This document shows positions 56,735 through 64,000 of a stretch of 64,000 nt of DNA, piece after piece. The notes beneath the pieces were generated by a model. It did not search any database. It worked only from the letters and a program-made list of their open reading frames with translations, and was not told where the DNA came from. This stretch comes from Legionella feeleii (lineage in GTDB: Bacteria; Pseudomonadota; Gammaproteobacteria; Legionellales; Legionellaceae): positions 12,720 to 76,719 of the forward strand of contig NZ_LNYB01000082.1 of NCBI RefSeq assembly GCF_001467625.1. The letters are read 5' to 3'. The translations under genes were made by a program, and so were the position numbers. Position 1 is the first letter of the stretch. The number at the start of each line of letters is the position of its first letter.

Positions 56735-57019
56735 TTATTGCGGTATAACTTTCACTTCTTCATCATTAGTTGGATCAGGCGCAAGCAATGCGTTGCCTGT
56801 ATAATTTGGTTCATTCAGGGGATTCAACTTTATAGGAGGAGTAATCCCACTGGTAGCATAAAAATCACGTTCCGGTTGATGAAGGTGAAGGTAATATATA
56901 ATCAAGCACAAGAGTAAGTTTATACATCCCGATACAATAAGGTATTTACTCGCCCTACGATAGGTTTGAATATAAAACGTCTTAGAATTTTTTATTGTAT
57001 TCCAAGTCTCTCGACTCAT
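56735..57019 (-). CDS. icmM: Dot/Icm protein IcmM/DotJ
   Basis: 94 residues. One membrane segment at about 27-47 and then a short periplasmic tail with PIKLNPLNEPN, a motif shared in style with IcmL (RITPLYPLNEPN). DotJ is known as a short relative of DotI, and the two join in one complex. Confidence 0.95.
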   Translation of the reverse strand: MSRETWNTIKNSKTFYIQTYRRASKYLIVSGCINLLLCLIIYYLHLHQPERDFYATSGITPPIKLNPLNEPNYTGNALLAPDPTNDEEVKVIPQ

Positions 57020-57030
57020 TGCACCCTCAT

Positions 57031-57606
57031 TTAAACAATCGTATCTCTAAAAGTAATTTCAATACGCGAATTTGGTGATTTATCACCGGCCTGAGTGTAG
57101 GTCATTATAGGTTTATCACTCCCCAACCCTTCTGTAAAGATAAAACGGCTATCGATACCTTGCGACCATAAATAATCAGCTACAGCTCTTGCTCTTGCAA
57201 GTGTCAAAGCATGCTCACGTTTTGCTGAGACATACTTGCTACTATATGCGGTTACATTCACACCAACCTTACGAAATTCTTTTAGATAACAAGCCACTTT
57301 ATTTAACAAACCATAGGAAGCCCAGGTTAATCGAGGTGATTGATCAGGGAACAACGCAGAGGAAGGGATACTGACCAAATAATCTTCACCTATAGTGACA
57401 ACCTTTACACCGTGATTGGCAAGGTTCTTTTGCAGCCGTATCATAGCTTTATCTGATGTATGCGCAACCCTGAAGGGTAACCTTAGTGCAGGATCCTCTT
57501 CTGGTGTATATTTGGGCTGGCTTTTACAACCAAATAGCAATAAGGATGCAAGCAAAATGGCATGCCCTTTTAAAAACCCTGGTAAGCCACTACGAAATCG
57601 TCTCAA
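57031..57606 (-). CDS. icmN: Dot/Icm lipoprotein IcmN/DotK
   Basis: 191 residues, TTG start at 57606 with AGAGGA in front. Lipobox LLLFGC at about residues 22-27, so a lipoprotein. The C-terminal half is an OmpA-like peptidoglycan-binding domain (ARAVADYLWSQGI, NSRIEITFR near the end). DotK anchors the machine to the cell wall region. The TTG should make translation weak. Confidence 0.94.
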   Translation of the reverse strand: MRRFRSGLPGFLKGHAILLASLLLFGCKSQPKYTPEEDPALRLPFRVAHTSDKAMIRLQKNLANHGVKVVTIGEDYLVSIPSSALFPDQSPRLTWASYGLLNKVACYLKEFRKVGVNVTAYSSKYVSAKREHALTLARARAVADYLWSQGIDSRFIFTEGLGSDKPIMTYTQAGDKSPNSRIEITFRDTIV

Positions 57607-57822
57607 CGCAAATCCTCTATTGATAAAATAGTTTCCCCAGCATAATGAAATAAAAACATACTAATCATTGCGTTACAAGCAGTTATTAAAAATTCCGCTG
57701 TTTAGGTACAATTATGCGCAAGAAATGAACCAGTTTAGGGACATGGCAAATCGCAGCCAGGCCAGAAACCAGGGGGAATGGGTTCACGATGGAAGAAATA
57801 TCAACAGTCATTGGATTGGCAA
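57607..57822 (-). other. Gap between icmO and icmN
   Basis: 216 bases with no gene. It probably carries the promoter of the icmN-M-L-K-E-G-C-D-J-B run. A TTGTAA-18-TTTATT pair can be drawn on the minus strand but is weak, so no promoter is called. Confidence 0.45.
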
Positions 57823-60165
57823 TCAATCTTCTTGGGCTTTAGCCTTAGCTTTCTCACGTTCACTGACAATTTTGTCAGAAAGAGTAGTCACCATTTCGGC
57901 TAAATCTTCGACACTAACGATATCACGCTCATGAGGAGGATAGCTGGTTGCCATTTGGAAATCTTTGATTAATTCATTGGCTACTGTTCCTGCGTATTTA
58001 TCTTTAGCTCCGCTCGCACGCTCAATGACAGCCAAATAATTACGCGTTTCATTGATTGCCAGCAGAGGTTGTGAAAATTGCTCTATCTCTTTAACGAGGA
58101 GAGGAACAGTATTTGCAGGTTGAGTGAGTTTTCTGAATATCGTTAAGGTACCTTCTTCCTCTTCTTCAATTAATTCCTCAACAGGAGCAGGTTCATTTTG
58201 GCCATGGAAGGCAAGTAACGCCGCGACGCCACGTTCGATTGGTTCACTAATTTGGGATTCACGCAATGCCTTGGTAATTAAGGTGATTTCCTCATTTTCA
58301 ACTTCTTTATTAATGCTTAAATCACCACTTTCCAATATACTTTGAAATCCAGAAAGTTGCTTCTGTAATTTCATCAGGTAGTCATCCGGTGGCGGCTCTA
58401 CTTTCAAGAATTGATTTAGTTTTAAACGCTTAACTGGCTTTGGATTAGCATAAAACATGCGAGCGCGTACAATTTTAGATTTGAAGAAGATATGGGACTC
58501 ACCCTCGGTCTGATCTTTCAAATCCAATAAATCAATGCGTGCCCGTTTTTCAAATGAAGAACTCTTCGTATCCATATAGCTATTAGCGATACTCGAGTCC
58601 TTGGTTTGGAATGAATCTACTTTAGTAACGTAAGCTTCACCCGCCGTTTTGGTGAAGAAATCCCAGGTCTCGGTGGGGTCTTCCAGTTTCATACAAATTT
58701 TGATGTTGGTGTTTGCACCGATGGATGCAGCCTCTTCTTTCGATGCCTTCTGGAATGCAGGTAAATCCTGTCCAGCAAAAATAGCTGAGAATCCAAGAGA
58801 ACGGGCCTGAGCAGGTACCACAGCAAATCCCTGCACCGCATAATAACCATACTCATCGAGAATACACATATAAGGAGTCGGAGAATTGGTGGGCTTTCGC
58901 AAAATAACATCACGATAATCACCCTCTACCTGATCTCCCAAACCCGCAGCCATCATCGCCTTCAAAGAAGAAACAATTACCTTGCCCAGGTTCGATAGCT
59001 CATCGGGCGATTTCTCCAAAGCGGGTAATAATACCACCAGAATCCGTCGATTAAGTACAACGTCTTTAAAGTCAACTTCCGCCAGGTTAGTCCGTATAAT
59101 ATGTCCATAGGTATCTGCAAGCGATGAAAATACCCGTACCAGCTGCATGGTAATGAAACCATGCTGTTCTAAAACCTGGGAAACCTGTTTACCTTTTTTC
59201 TCTTTGTTATAACCAGGTAAGTTGAAAACATAGTTACGGAGGGGATCAGTAACTAATTTTGGTACAGACTCTATATTGATACTTTCCTGTTCATCACGAG
59301 GAAATATTTTATCAATGACAATTGATTCCAATTTTACCAAATCAAAATAGTTACGAATACTATTGGCATCAAGCAAAATAGCCCCTTCATCACGCATATA
59401 AACAAGTAATTTCATAAGCGCTTCAACGAAGCTGATGGCACGTCCCTTCCACATATCACCATCAGAAGACTGGCCAGAAGAACCCATTAAACTTACAACG
59501 AGCTGAGTTAACATGCTCGAAGACCCCTGGCAAAAAGGATTAAGGGTGTTGGACAGGCGTCTTTCCTGCGGACCAATAACGTCGCGAGCCCCGGTCATGA
59601 AATTGATAAGCAGTAAATCATCTTCACGCCCCATACTACGCACCATGGAAAAGACTTTAGCGTAAAGCGAGTTATCCCCTTTTCCATCGACATAAATAAA
59701 ACCGCTGGCTTGTACAAGCGCATTAAAGGCTAACGATACAAGGGCTTCTGTTTTACCACTACCGGTAGAACCAAAAATAAGGGCATGGGTTCTTAAGTCA
59801 TCATTGGCAAACCATAACTCTTCATTGGTTTTACGATCATTACCAAAGAAAGCAATTCCTCTTGCAATATTGGGCGTACCAACTCCTGGCTTCAGATCAT
59901 TGTAATCTTTAACTCTGGCAATTTTGGGCAATCTGAAGGGCAGTTTTTGCTTACGGGTATAACTGTAAAGAAAAAACAGAATACCAAGAATTAGCATTAA
60001 GCTAGCCACTTCAGAGAGATAATAGGAAACTGCAGCCACTGAAACCAAAACAATAGAAATGTTGGTTGGATCAGCAAAAAAGTCAGCAAGCCTTTGGCCA
60101 AGGGTACGGGTGTCCCTTAGCAACATGGTTGGATCTATTTCATGACGCGAATCAATACCACGCAT
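57823..60165 (-). CDS. icmO: Dot/Icm coupling protein IcmO/DotL
   Basis: 780 residues, the type IV coupling ATPase. Membrane segments at about 35-50 and 55-70, Walker A GSTGSGKTEALV, Walker B region YMCILDEYGYY, and the extended C-terminal tail (about 590-780) that binds IcmS/IcmW, LvgA and DotN. Translationally coupled to icmP (start and stop share base 60165). Confidence 0.98.
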   Translation of the reverse strand: MRGIDSRHEIDPTMLLRDTRTLGQRLADFFADPTNISIVLVSVAAVSYYLSEVASLMLILGILFFLYSYTRKQKLPFRLPKIARVKDYNDLKPGVGTPNIARGIAFFGNDRKTNEELWFANDDLRTHALIFGSTGSGKTEALVSLAFNALVQASGFIYVDGKGDNSLYAKVFSMVRSMGREDDLLLINFMTGARDVIGPQERRLSNTLNPFCQGSSSMLTQLVVSLMGSSGQSSDGDMWKGRAISFVEALMKLLVYMRDEGAILLDANSIRNYFDLVKLESIVIDKIFPRDEQESINIESVPKLVTDPLRNYVFNLPGYNKEKKGKQVSQVLEQHGFITMQLVRVFSSLADTYGHIIRTNLAEVDFKDVVLNRRILVVLLPALEKSPDELSNLGKVIVSSLKAMMAAGLGDQVEGDYRDVILRKPTNSPTPYMCILDEYGYYAVQGFAVVPAQARSLGFSAIFAGQDLPAFQKASKEEAASIGANTNIKICMKLEDPTETWDFFTKTAGEAYVTKVDSFQTKDSSIANSYMDTKSSSFEKRARIDLLDLKDQTEGESHIFFKSKIVRARMFYANPKPVKRLKLNQFLKVEPPPDDYLMKLQKQLSGFQSILESGDLSINKEVENEEITLITKALRESQISEPIERGVAALLAFHGQNEPAPVEELIEEEEEGTLTIFRKLTQPANTVPLLVKEIEQFSQPLLAINETRNYLAVIERASGAKDKYAGTVANELIKDFQMATSYPPHERDIVSVEDLAEMVTTLSDKIVSEREKAKAKAQED

Positions 60166-61301
60166 TACGGTTCTAACTCCTGCAATTCTTTAGGCGTTAA
60201 TTTGACTTCTTTCACCGCGACTTCAAGGGCTTTGATAGCCTCATCGATCATGGGTACCAATGAACGCCGTTTCATCTCTTTTTCCGCACGCCAGTGAGCA
60301 AAGGGACCCCCAACCTCAGCAAATGGCGTTTGTCTGCCTACACAATTAAGCATATACCATAATCGTCGATCTATGGTTTTTAACCACAGAAATTCTGCAC
60401 TCGGAACTACGCCATCTTCTCGTGAAGCCTCTATTAAAGAAGCCATAACAGTCAGAAGATAGGCATGCTTCGCCAAAATCTCTTGAACGTTTTCAGCGTT
60501 CTGATATTTTTTTAACACGGGTCTTGCTACAGCAAAATCAGGCTTTCCTGCAGTGCAGGTTTTATCCAGAGTTTCTAAAATTAAATTGGCTGAGTCTCTA
60601 TCTCTGTTCATACGGGCCATAAAGACAGCGGCCAAGGCATAAGCCTGTGGAGGGCAGCGCTCAAACCCATCCCAATAAGGACCCAGTTGCAAAGTAAATA
60701 CTCGCTTCGCATCTCCCTTGCGAATACCAGCAGTCATTTCTAGTCCAGGTAACGGATTATCCAAGAGTGCGTCGTCTTTTTTTAGCAATTTATATTTGCG
60801 TGCAAACTCAATAGGGGTTAAAGCCATTGCCCAGGGACCGGTATTGATATCAGTATCAGCCAGATCCAGGTTCACAACGGGCATAATTGCCAGCCAATTA
60901 TGCTGTTCCTGCGCACGCAGGGTATTCATATTATGAGGTCTACGAAATTTAAGGGTGATATCTGATTTATAAAGAAAAATGGCTAGAACTACAAGAATTA
61001 AAACGACAGGATAGCGGATGTAATCACCAACGCTACGTGTCAGCGTTAAAAACTGATCCCAGTCAACCGTAGCAGGATCAATCGTCTGCATCAAATAAAC
61101 ATTAGAAGCAAGTTGCTCATTACTAACAAAAAGTGTCACTAATTTTGCTTGTAAGATATTTAGATAAAAAACAAAGGCAACAATATGCTGGTGAGCTGTT
61201 CTCCAAATAAAAAACAGGGTAAGAAACAATAGAACCATGATCCACACTGGTGCCATTGAATTATCGCCACTACCACCTTGTTGTTGAGCTTGTTGAGCCA
61301 T
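60165..61301 (-). CDS. icmP: Dot/Icm coupling-complex protein IcmP/DotM
   Basis: 378 residues: two membrane segments (about 17-37 and 90-110) and a cytoplasmic domain (about 150-378) known in L. pneumophila to bind acidic Glu-rich motifs of effectors. Begins MAQQAQQQGG. Starts after a 69-base gap from icmQ. Confidence 0.97.
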   Translation of the reverse strand: MAQQAQQQGGSGDNSMAPVWIMVLLFLTLFFIWRTAHQHIVAFVFYLNILQAKLVTLFVSNEQLASNVYLMQTIDPATVDWDQFLTLTRSVGDYIRYPVVLILVVLAIFLYKSDITLKFRRPHNMNTLRAQEQHNWLAIMPVVNLDLADTDINTGPWAMALTPIEFARKYKLLKKDDALLDNPLPGLEMTAGIRKGDAKRVFTLQLGPYWDGFERCPPQAYALAAVFMARMNRDRDSANLILETLDKTCTAGKPDFAVARPVLKKYQNAENVQEILAKHAYLLTVMASLIEASREDGVVPSAEFLWLKTIDRRLWYMLNCVGRQTPFAEVGGPFAHWRAEKEMKRRSLVPMIDEAIKALEVAVKEVKLTPKELQELEP

Positions 61302-61370
61302 TCGCCAAATTTTTACTAATTAATTTAAATGAAGTATATACCCACTTTAAACAAGGCGCGACTCTCATCG

Positions 61371-61961
61371 CTAGTCTGGATGAGAATTTTTAACTAAACG
61401 CCCTTTTGCATAACGGTAAACCCCTGAAAGATGCACAAAGCGAATAATATTCTCCAAATTAATGGATCGATCTTTAAGACTCAGCAAAGGTCTGCCATGC
61501 TTATCCATAGGTATCTTATCTGAGGGTACGGTCAAAAGATCATTTTGATCGATATAAATGGCCACATAGGCTTCATTTACTTTATTCTCTTTGGCTTTAA
61601 TTGAATATTGCACATCCTTTTCATCAGCATAAATAGGACGTGAAATCATTTGGCGCGGGAGATTGGCGAGAATGCGTTCCCAAGCTTGGATATTATGTCC
61701 TTCAGTCGAGTAGAGAGCAATAAATACTTCTTGTTGGCCTGCACGAAGCGCGATTCGATTTGCTAAATTCGACTCAGTTCTAGATTTGTCTTGTCCTCTT
61801 ACATCACCACCTAGTTGCTTAGCAAAATTGTCACGTATTTCACGCAAATTTTTACCAATTACACGTAAGAAATTCGACTCTTCCCAAGGACCTGTGGAAA
61901 TAGTTTCATCCAGCGCTTTTAAAATAGCTTGCGCTTGTTGTTCTGTTAATTCATCTTTCAT
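61371..61961 (-). CDS. icmQ: Dot/Icm protein IcmQ
   Basis: 196 residues, no signal peptide. N-terminal helical domain (about 1-60, MKDELTEQQAQAILKAL and GPWEESNFLRVIGKNL) that binds IcmR and lipid membranes; a linker; and a C-terminal domain (about 70-190) known to have an ADP-ribosyltransferase-like fold binding NAD. No Shine-Dalgarno is apparent ahead of the start. It needs its partner in the gene just upstream. Confidence 0.95.
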   Translation of the reverse strand: MKDELTEQQAQAILKALDETISTGPWEESNFLRVIGKNLREIRDNFAKQLGGDVRGQDKSRTESNLANRIALRAGQQEVFIALYSTEGHNIQAWERILANLPRQMISRPIYADEKDVQYSIKAKENKVNEAYVAIYIDQNDLLTVPSDKIPMDKHGRPLLSLKDRSINLENIIRFVHLSGVYRYAKGRLVKNSHPD

Positions 61962-62111
61962 ATAGGATAAGAATAAACGATTGGCTACGTTTTTTACAAT
62001 TAATATAGGAATATAGCTATTATAACAGTATTCCTTGTCATAGACGGAGTACTATTTAAAATTTCCTGTGATAAAATGGAAGAAATCTGATCAAAAAATG
62101 TAACTTCTTCA
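61962..62111 (-). promoter_or_regulatory. Gap between the icmR-equivalent and icmQ, with a candidate promoter
   Basis: 150 AT-rich bases. On the minus strand an extended -10, TG-T-TATAAT, lies at 62019-62027, about 58 bases before icmQ; no good -35 is seen, which is usual for extended -10 promoters. This could give icmQ its own transcription start. Confidence 0.4.
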
Positions 62112-62327
62112 TTATGTTAATTTTTTAGATTCCGTTATTTCAGGTTGATCGAGTGCTTCCCCAAGTTTGTTGCCGAGATCAACCAGCTTGTCTCGAGCTT
62201 GAGAATTTGATGGATTATCACTCGCTTTATCTAAAAGACCGATAAACCGGTTTATAAGAGCAATGTTAGCCCTTACTTCATCTGCATTGATAGTCGGTTT
62301 TTTATTATCAAAAAAGCCAAGGCCCAT
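62112..62327 (-). CDS. IcmR functional equivalent (fir-type) small protein
   Basis: 71 residues from the ATG at 62327, chosen because GGAG lies six bases before it; the frame could extend four codons to a TTG. The protein is small, soluble and helical, with amphipathic stretches at about 17-37 (DEVRANIALINRFIGLLDKA) and 46-62 (QARDKLVDLGNKLGEAL). It lies exactly between icmS and icmQ, where L. pneumophila has icmR. Legionella species are known to carry unrelated fir genes here whose products chaperone IcmQ. The identity rests on position and helical nature. Confidence 0.82.
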   Translation of the reverse strand: MGLGFFDNKKPTINADEVRANIALINRFIGLLDKASDNPSNSQARDKLVDLGNKLGEALDQPEITESKKLT

Positions 62328-62403
62328 AACAGACTCCAAAACTAATGACTCTTAGAGTTACATTAACAGATAATGGCTTAAGACAAACTTAAGAGAAATC
62401 AGT

Positions 62404-62419
62404 CTTTCATTTAATTTAC
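62404..62419 (-). promoter_or_regulatory. Possible CpxR site upstream of the icmR-equivalent
   Basis: On the minus strand GTAAA-N6-GAAAG, about 77 bases before the ATG at 62327. CpxR is known to activate icmR in L. pneumophila through a GTAAA tandem site. This match is by eye, with one half-site imperfect. Confidence 0.45.
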
Positions 62420-62440
62420 ACTTGTCAGTATAAATATAGA

Positions 62441-62785
62441 TCAATCGTACATTAATTCATCTAAAGGCGTGTAATCTCTGCTTGGACCACCTTGAATAAG
62501 CTCATTCAATACATCAGTCATACAAAGCAGGCGCAGGACATTAGGAGTGACTTCATCAAATACCACACGGATTCCTAATAAAGCATTTTCAGCCTCATCG
62601 AAAGTGGCCCCCAGTCCATAACCAAGGCAAAGAGAACAGAGTTGATCCGCTCGCCGGGCAATAGCAGGTAATAAACCGGTTTCTGAAAATACCTCATCAA
62701 AGCTTACAAAACGATCATTTAAATAAAATTTCGCATTCATATTGGCAGCAATCAAAGCCATACTTTTACGAATATCTGTTGCCAT
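62441..62785 (-). CDS. icmS: Dot/Icm chaperone IcmS
   Basis: 114 residues, acidic and soluble. Forms a heterodimer with IcmW that binds effectors and the DotL tail. Starts immediately after the icmT stop with no gap. Ends PSRDYTPLDELMYD, in keeping with the family. Confidence 0.96.
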   Translation of the reverse strand: MATDIRKSMALIAANMNAKFYLNDRFVSFDEVFSETGLLPAIARRADQLCSLCLGYGLGATFDEAENALLGIRVVFDEVTPNVLRLLCMTDVLNELIQGGPSRDYTPLDELMYD

Positions 62786-63049
62786 TCATCGCCACCAAGG
62801 TTGAGAAGATTTAAGAGGGCCTGCCAAGAAGCTTCTAAGCCATCGCAAAAATACCGGAACCGTAAAACCATAATGTTCAATAATTCCAAAAAACACTGCA
62901 GATACTAAAACCAATACTCCCGTCCAAACTCTGATGTGCATAAGAAAAAGGAAAATAGGAAAAGCAGCTCTCGCATCAACCATAAAAAAACGAGGGCTTC
63001 TTGCTGAGTCACGCCAATGCGACGTTTCCGAAAAACTCCCAGCAGCCAT
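62786..63049 (-). CDS. icmT: Dot/Icm protein IcmT
   Basis: 87 residues. Motifs SETSHWRDSARSPRFFMVDA at the N-terminus and one or two membrane segments (about 27-40 and 43-62). Required for pore formation and egress in L. pneumophila. First gene of the Dot/Icm cluster here; GGAG in front of the ATG. Confidence 0.96.
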   Translation of the reverse strand: MAAGSFSETSHWRDSARSPRFFMVDARAAFPIFLFLMHIRVWTGVLVLVSAVFFGIIEHYGFTVPVFLRWLRSFLAGPLKSSQPWWR

Positions 63050-63080
63050 AGAGACTCCAACAGATAAGTTTTATTTTATT

Positions 63081-63108
63081 AGTATATCGTTCAGGGGGGA
63101 GAATTCAA
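63081..63108 (-). promoter_or_regulatory. Sigma-70 promoter of icmT
   Basis: On the minus strand TTGAAT (63103-63108), a 16-base spacer with a run of C, then TATACT (63081-63086). It lies 32 bases before the icmT start and should drive icmT-icmS. Confidence 0.65.
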
Positions 63109-63146
63109 GCGGTGAACCCGCTCAAAATTAAGACGTCTCAAGCGCA

Positions 63147-63180
63147 ATAAAAAGAAATCACCCAAATTATTTAGTGGGTG
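63147..63180 (-). terminator. Terminator overlapping the end of the 68-residue gene
   Basis: CACCC (rc of 63176-63180) pairs with GGGTG (rc of 63159-63163) and is followed by ATTTCTTTTT on the minus strand. It overlaps the stop codon of the small gene and isolates icmT from it. Confidence 0.5.
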
Positions 63181-63373
63181 TGAGATCAAAACTATCTTTT
63201 TGGGGCAAACATTTGACCACCAACTCATCGATTGGTGATTTTGGCATAGGTATTACTACCCTGGCAGGCTTTAATTCTGATTGCTCTACCTCTGTCTCAG
63301 GCTGCTCAGATATTAATTTCTTTGTTGAATTCGGTTGCATTTTCTGCAACATATGGTTTGTGCTATTAGACAT
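63167..63373 (-). CDS. Small hypothetical protein upstream of icmT
   Basis: 68 residues from the ATG at 63373, which has GGAG five bases away; the frame begins six codons earlier. Hydrophilic and Lys/Glu/Pro-rich, no membrane segment. Not recognised. It sits between an aas-like gene and icmT on the same strand. Confidence 0.55.
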   Translation of the reverse strand: MSNSTNHMLQKMQPNSTKKLISEQPETEVEQSELKPARVVIPMPKSPIDELVVKCLPQKDSFDLTPTK

Positions 63374-63453
63374 CATAGCTCCAACAATCAATCTATAATC
63401 GGATCATAACATGTACAAGATTAAGGCATTATTAAATTATTATATAAACCCCT

Positions 63454-64000
63454 TCAGGAAGAAAACACCACGGTTAATCCACGTTCCAAAGTTACATAAT
63501 CGATCTTTCCAGTAGTCAAAACAGGTATTTTAGTCGCAGGAAATACTTTATGGGGAATCAACAATTCAGAATGCCCCTGCGTATGGATATAGTGAATAAA
63601 AGTCGATTTATCAGCAAGAGGAGCCTCGGAAAACAATAAGATTTGTTCTCCTTTTTTAGGGCATTGTTGATAAAGTGCAGCATGTGTCTGTCCTGGCCAT
63701 AGAACTGCAGCAATCGATTCCACTGCGGTTAATGAAACCATCTCTCCACCCAATTTGGCAAACCGCTTTACCCGTCCTTTAATACTCACAAAACTATTCT
63801 CATCAATACTGACAATATCTCCAGTATCATGCCAACCATCTTTTAAATAATTAATTTCCCCTGAGCAATTGGTAGAGAGATAACCTGCCATAATATTAGG
63901 GCCTCGAATGAACAATCGCCCTCCTTCAGGAATTCCTTCCATAGCTTCTACCCGATATTGAATCCCGGGAAGAGGTAAGCCCACACTGCCTATTTTGGAA
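63454..64000 (-). CDS. aas: Acyl-ACP synthetase/acyltransferase (Aas-like), C-terminal part
   Basis: The gene runs off the window's right edge; the last 182 codons are visible. They hold the AMP-binding enzyme motifs DGWHDTGDIVSIDE and GRVKRFAKLGGEMVSLTAVE, which closely fit the synthetase half of Aas (2-acyl-glycerophosphoethanolamine recycling). Whether the acyltransferase half is present cannot be seen. The open frame continues without a stop to base 64000. Confidence 0.75.
   Translation of the reverse strand, partial: SKIGSVGLPLPGIQYRVEAMEGIPEGGRLFIRGPNIMAGYLSTNCSGEINYLKDGWHDTGDIVSIDENSFVSIKGRVKRFAKLGGEMVSLTAVESIAAVLWPGQTHAALYQQCPKKGEQILLFSEAPLADKSTFIHYIHTQGHSELLIPHKVFPATKIPVLTTGKIDYVTLERGLTVVFSS

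Noticed and set aside
57607..57822. Promoter for the icmN-icmB run
   Set aside because: A promoter is expected, but only a weak TTGTAA-18-TTTATT pair is visible, so it was not called.

Overview
The window comes from a gammaproteobacterium of the genus Legionella or a very close relative. The right-hand third carries a nearly complete Dot/Icm (type IVB) secretion locus in the Legionella order, icmT-icmS-(icmR slot)-icmQ-icmP-icmO-icmN-icmM-icmL-icmK-icmE-icmG-icmC-icmD-icmJ-icmB. The small gene in the icmR slot is unrelated at a glance to L. pneumophila IcmR, icmB is not followed by tphA/icmF/icmH, and DotG is long with very many repeats. These points suggest a non-pneumophila Legionella species.

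Region 1 (1-8.2 kb): a gene-poor start with a small palindrome, then on the minus strand an ankyrin-repeat protein resembling the Legionella core effector AnkH/LegA3, an acidic companion protein, asd, a 145-bp palindromic element, aroC and prmB. On the plus strand follow an Smr-domain gene, udk and fabI with a clear terminator. Region 2 (8.3-18.7 kb): a multi-pass membrane protein, ppiD, tRNA-Asp, tRNA-Val and hupB in one transcription unit, then lon, clpX, clpP, tig and a tRNA cluster (Leu, His, Arg, Pro), all on the minus strand. This is the conserved protein-quality-control block, with a good stable-RNA promoter ahead of the tRNAs.

Region 3 (19-34 kb): a tyrosine recombinase, murI, a 1418-residue repeat protein that looks like a Dot/Icm effector with a possible PmrA box in front, a small secreted protein, a membrane protein, an ABC-F ATPase (uup), a frameshifted retropepsin-like gene beside a palindromic element, ridA, the gmk-rpoZ-spoT stringent-response operon with yicC, and rph. 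A second copy of the 145-bp palindrome ends on the rpoZ stop codon. Region 4 (34.4-46 kb): pilT, the conserved yggS-proC-yggT group, small exported and Legionella-type hypothetical proteins, an AhpD-like protein, an RND efflux adaptor and permease pair, and a decayed gene.

Region 5 (46-64 kb): the Dot/Icm locus, all on the minus strand. It encodes the coupling complex (IcmO/DotL, IcmP/DotM, IcmJ/DotN, IcmS), the envelope core (IcmK/DotH, IcmE/DotG, IcmG/DotF), the inner-membrane parts (IcmL/DotI, IcmM/DotJ, IcmC/DotE, IcmD/DotP, IcmT), the lipoprotein IcmN/DotK, the VirB4-like ATPase IcmB/DotO, and the chaperone pair IcmQ plus IcmR-equivalent. The window ends inside an aas-like acyltransferase/acyl-ACP synthetase gene. 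Function assignments rest on reading motifs and gene order; no database search was run.
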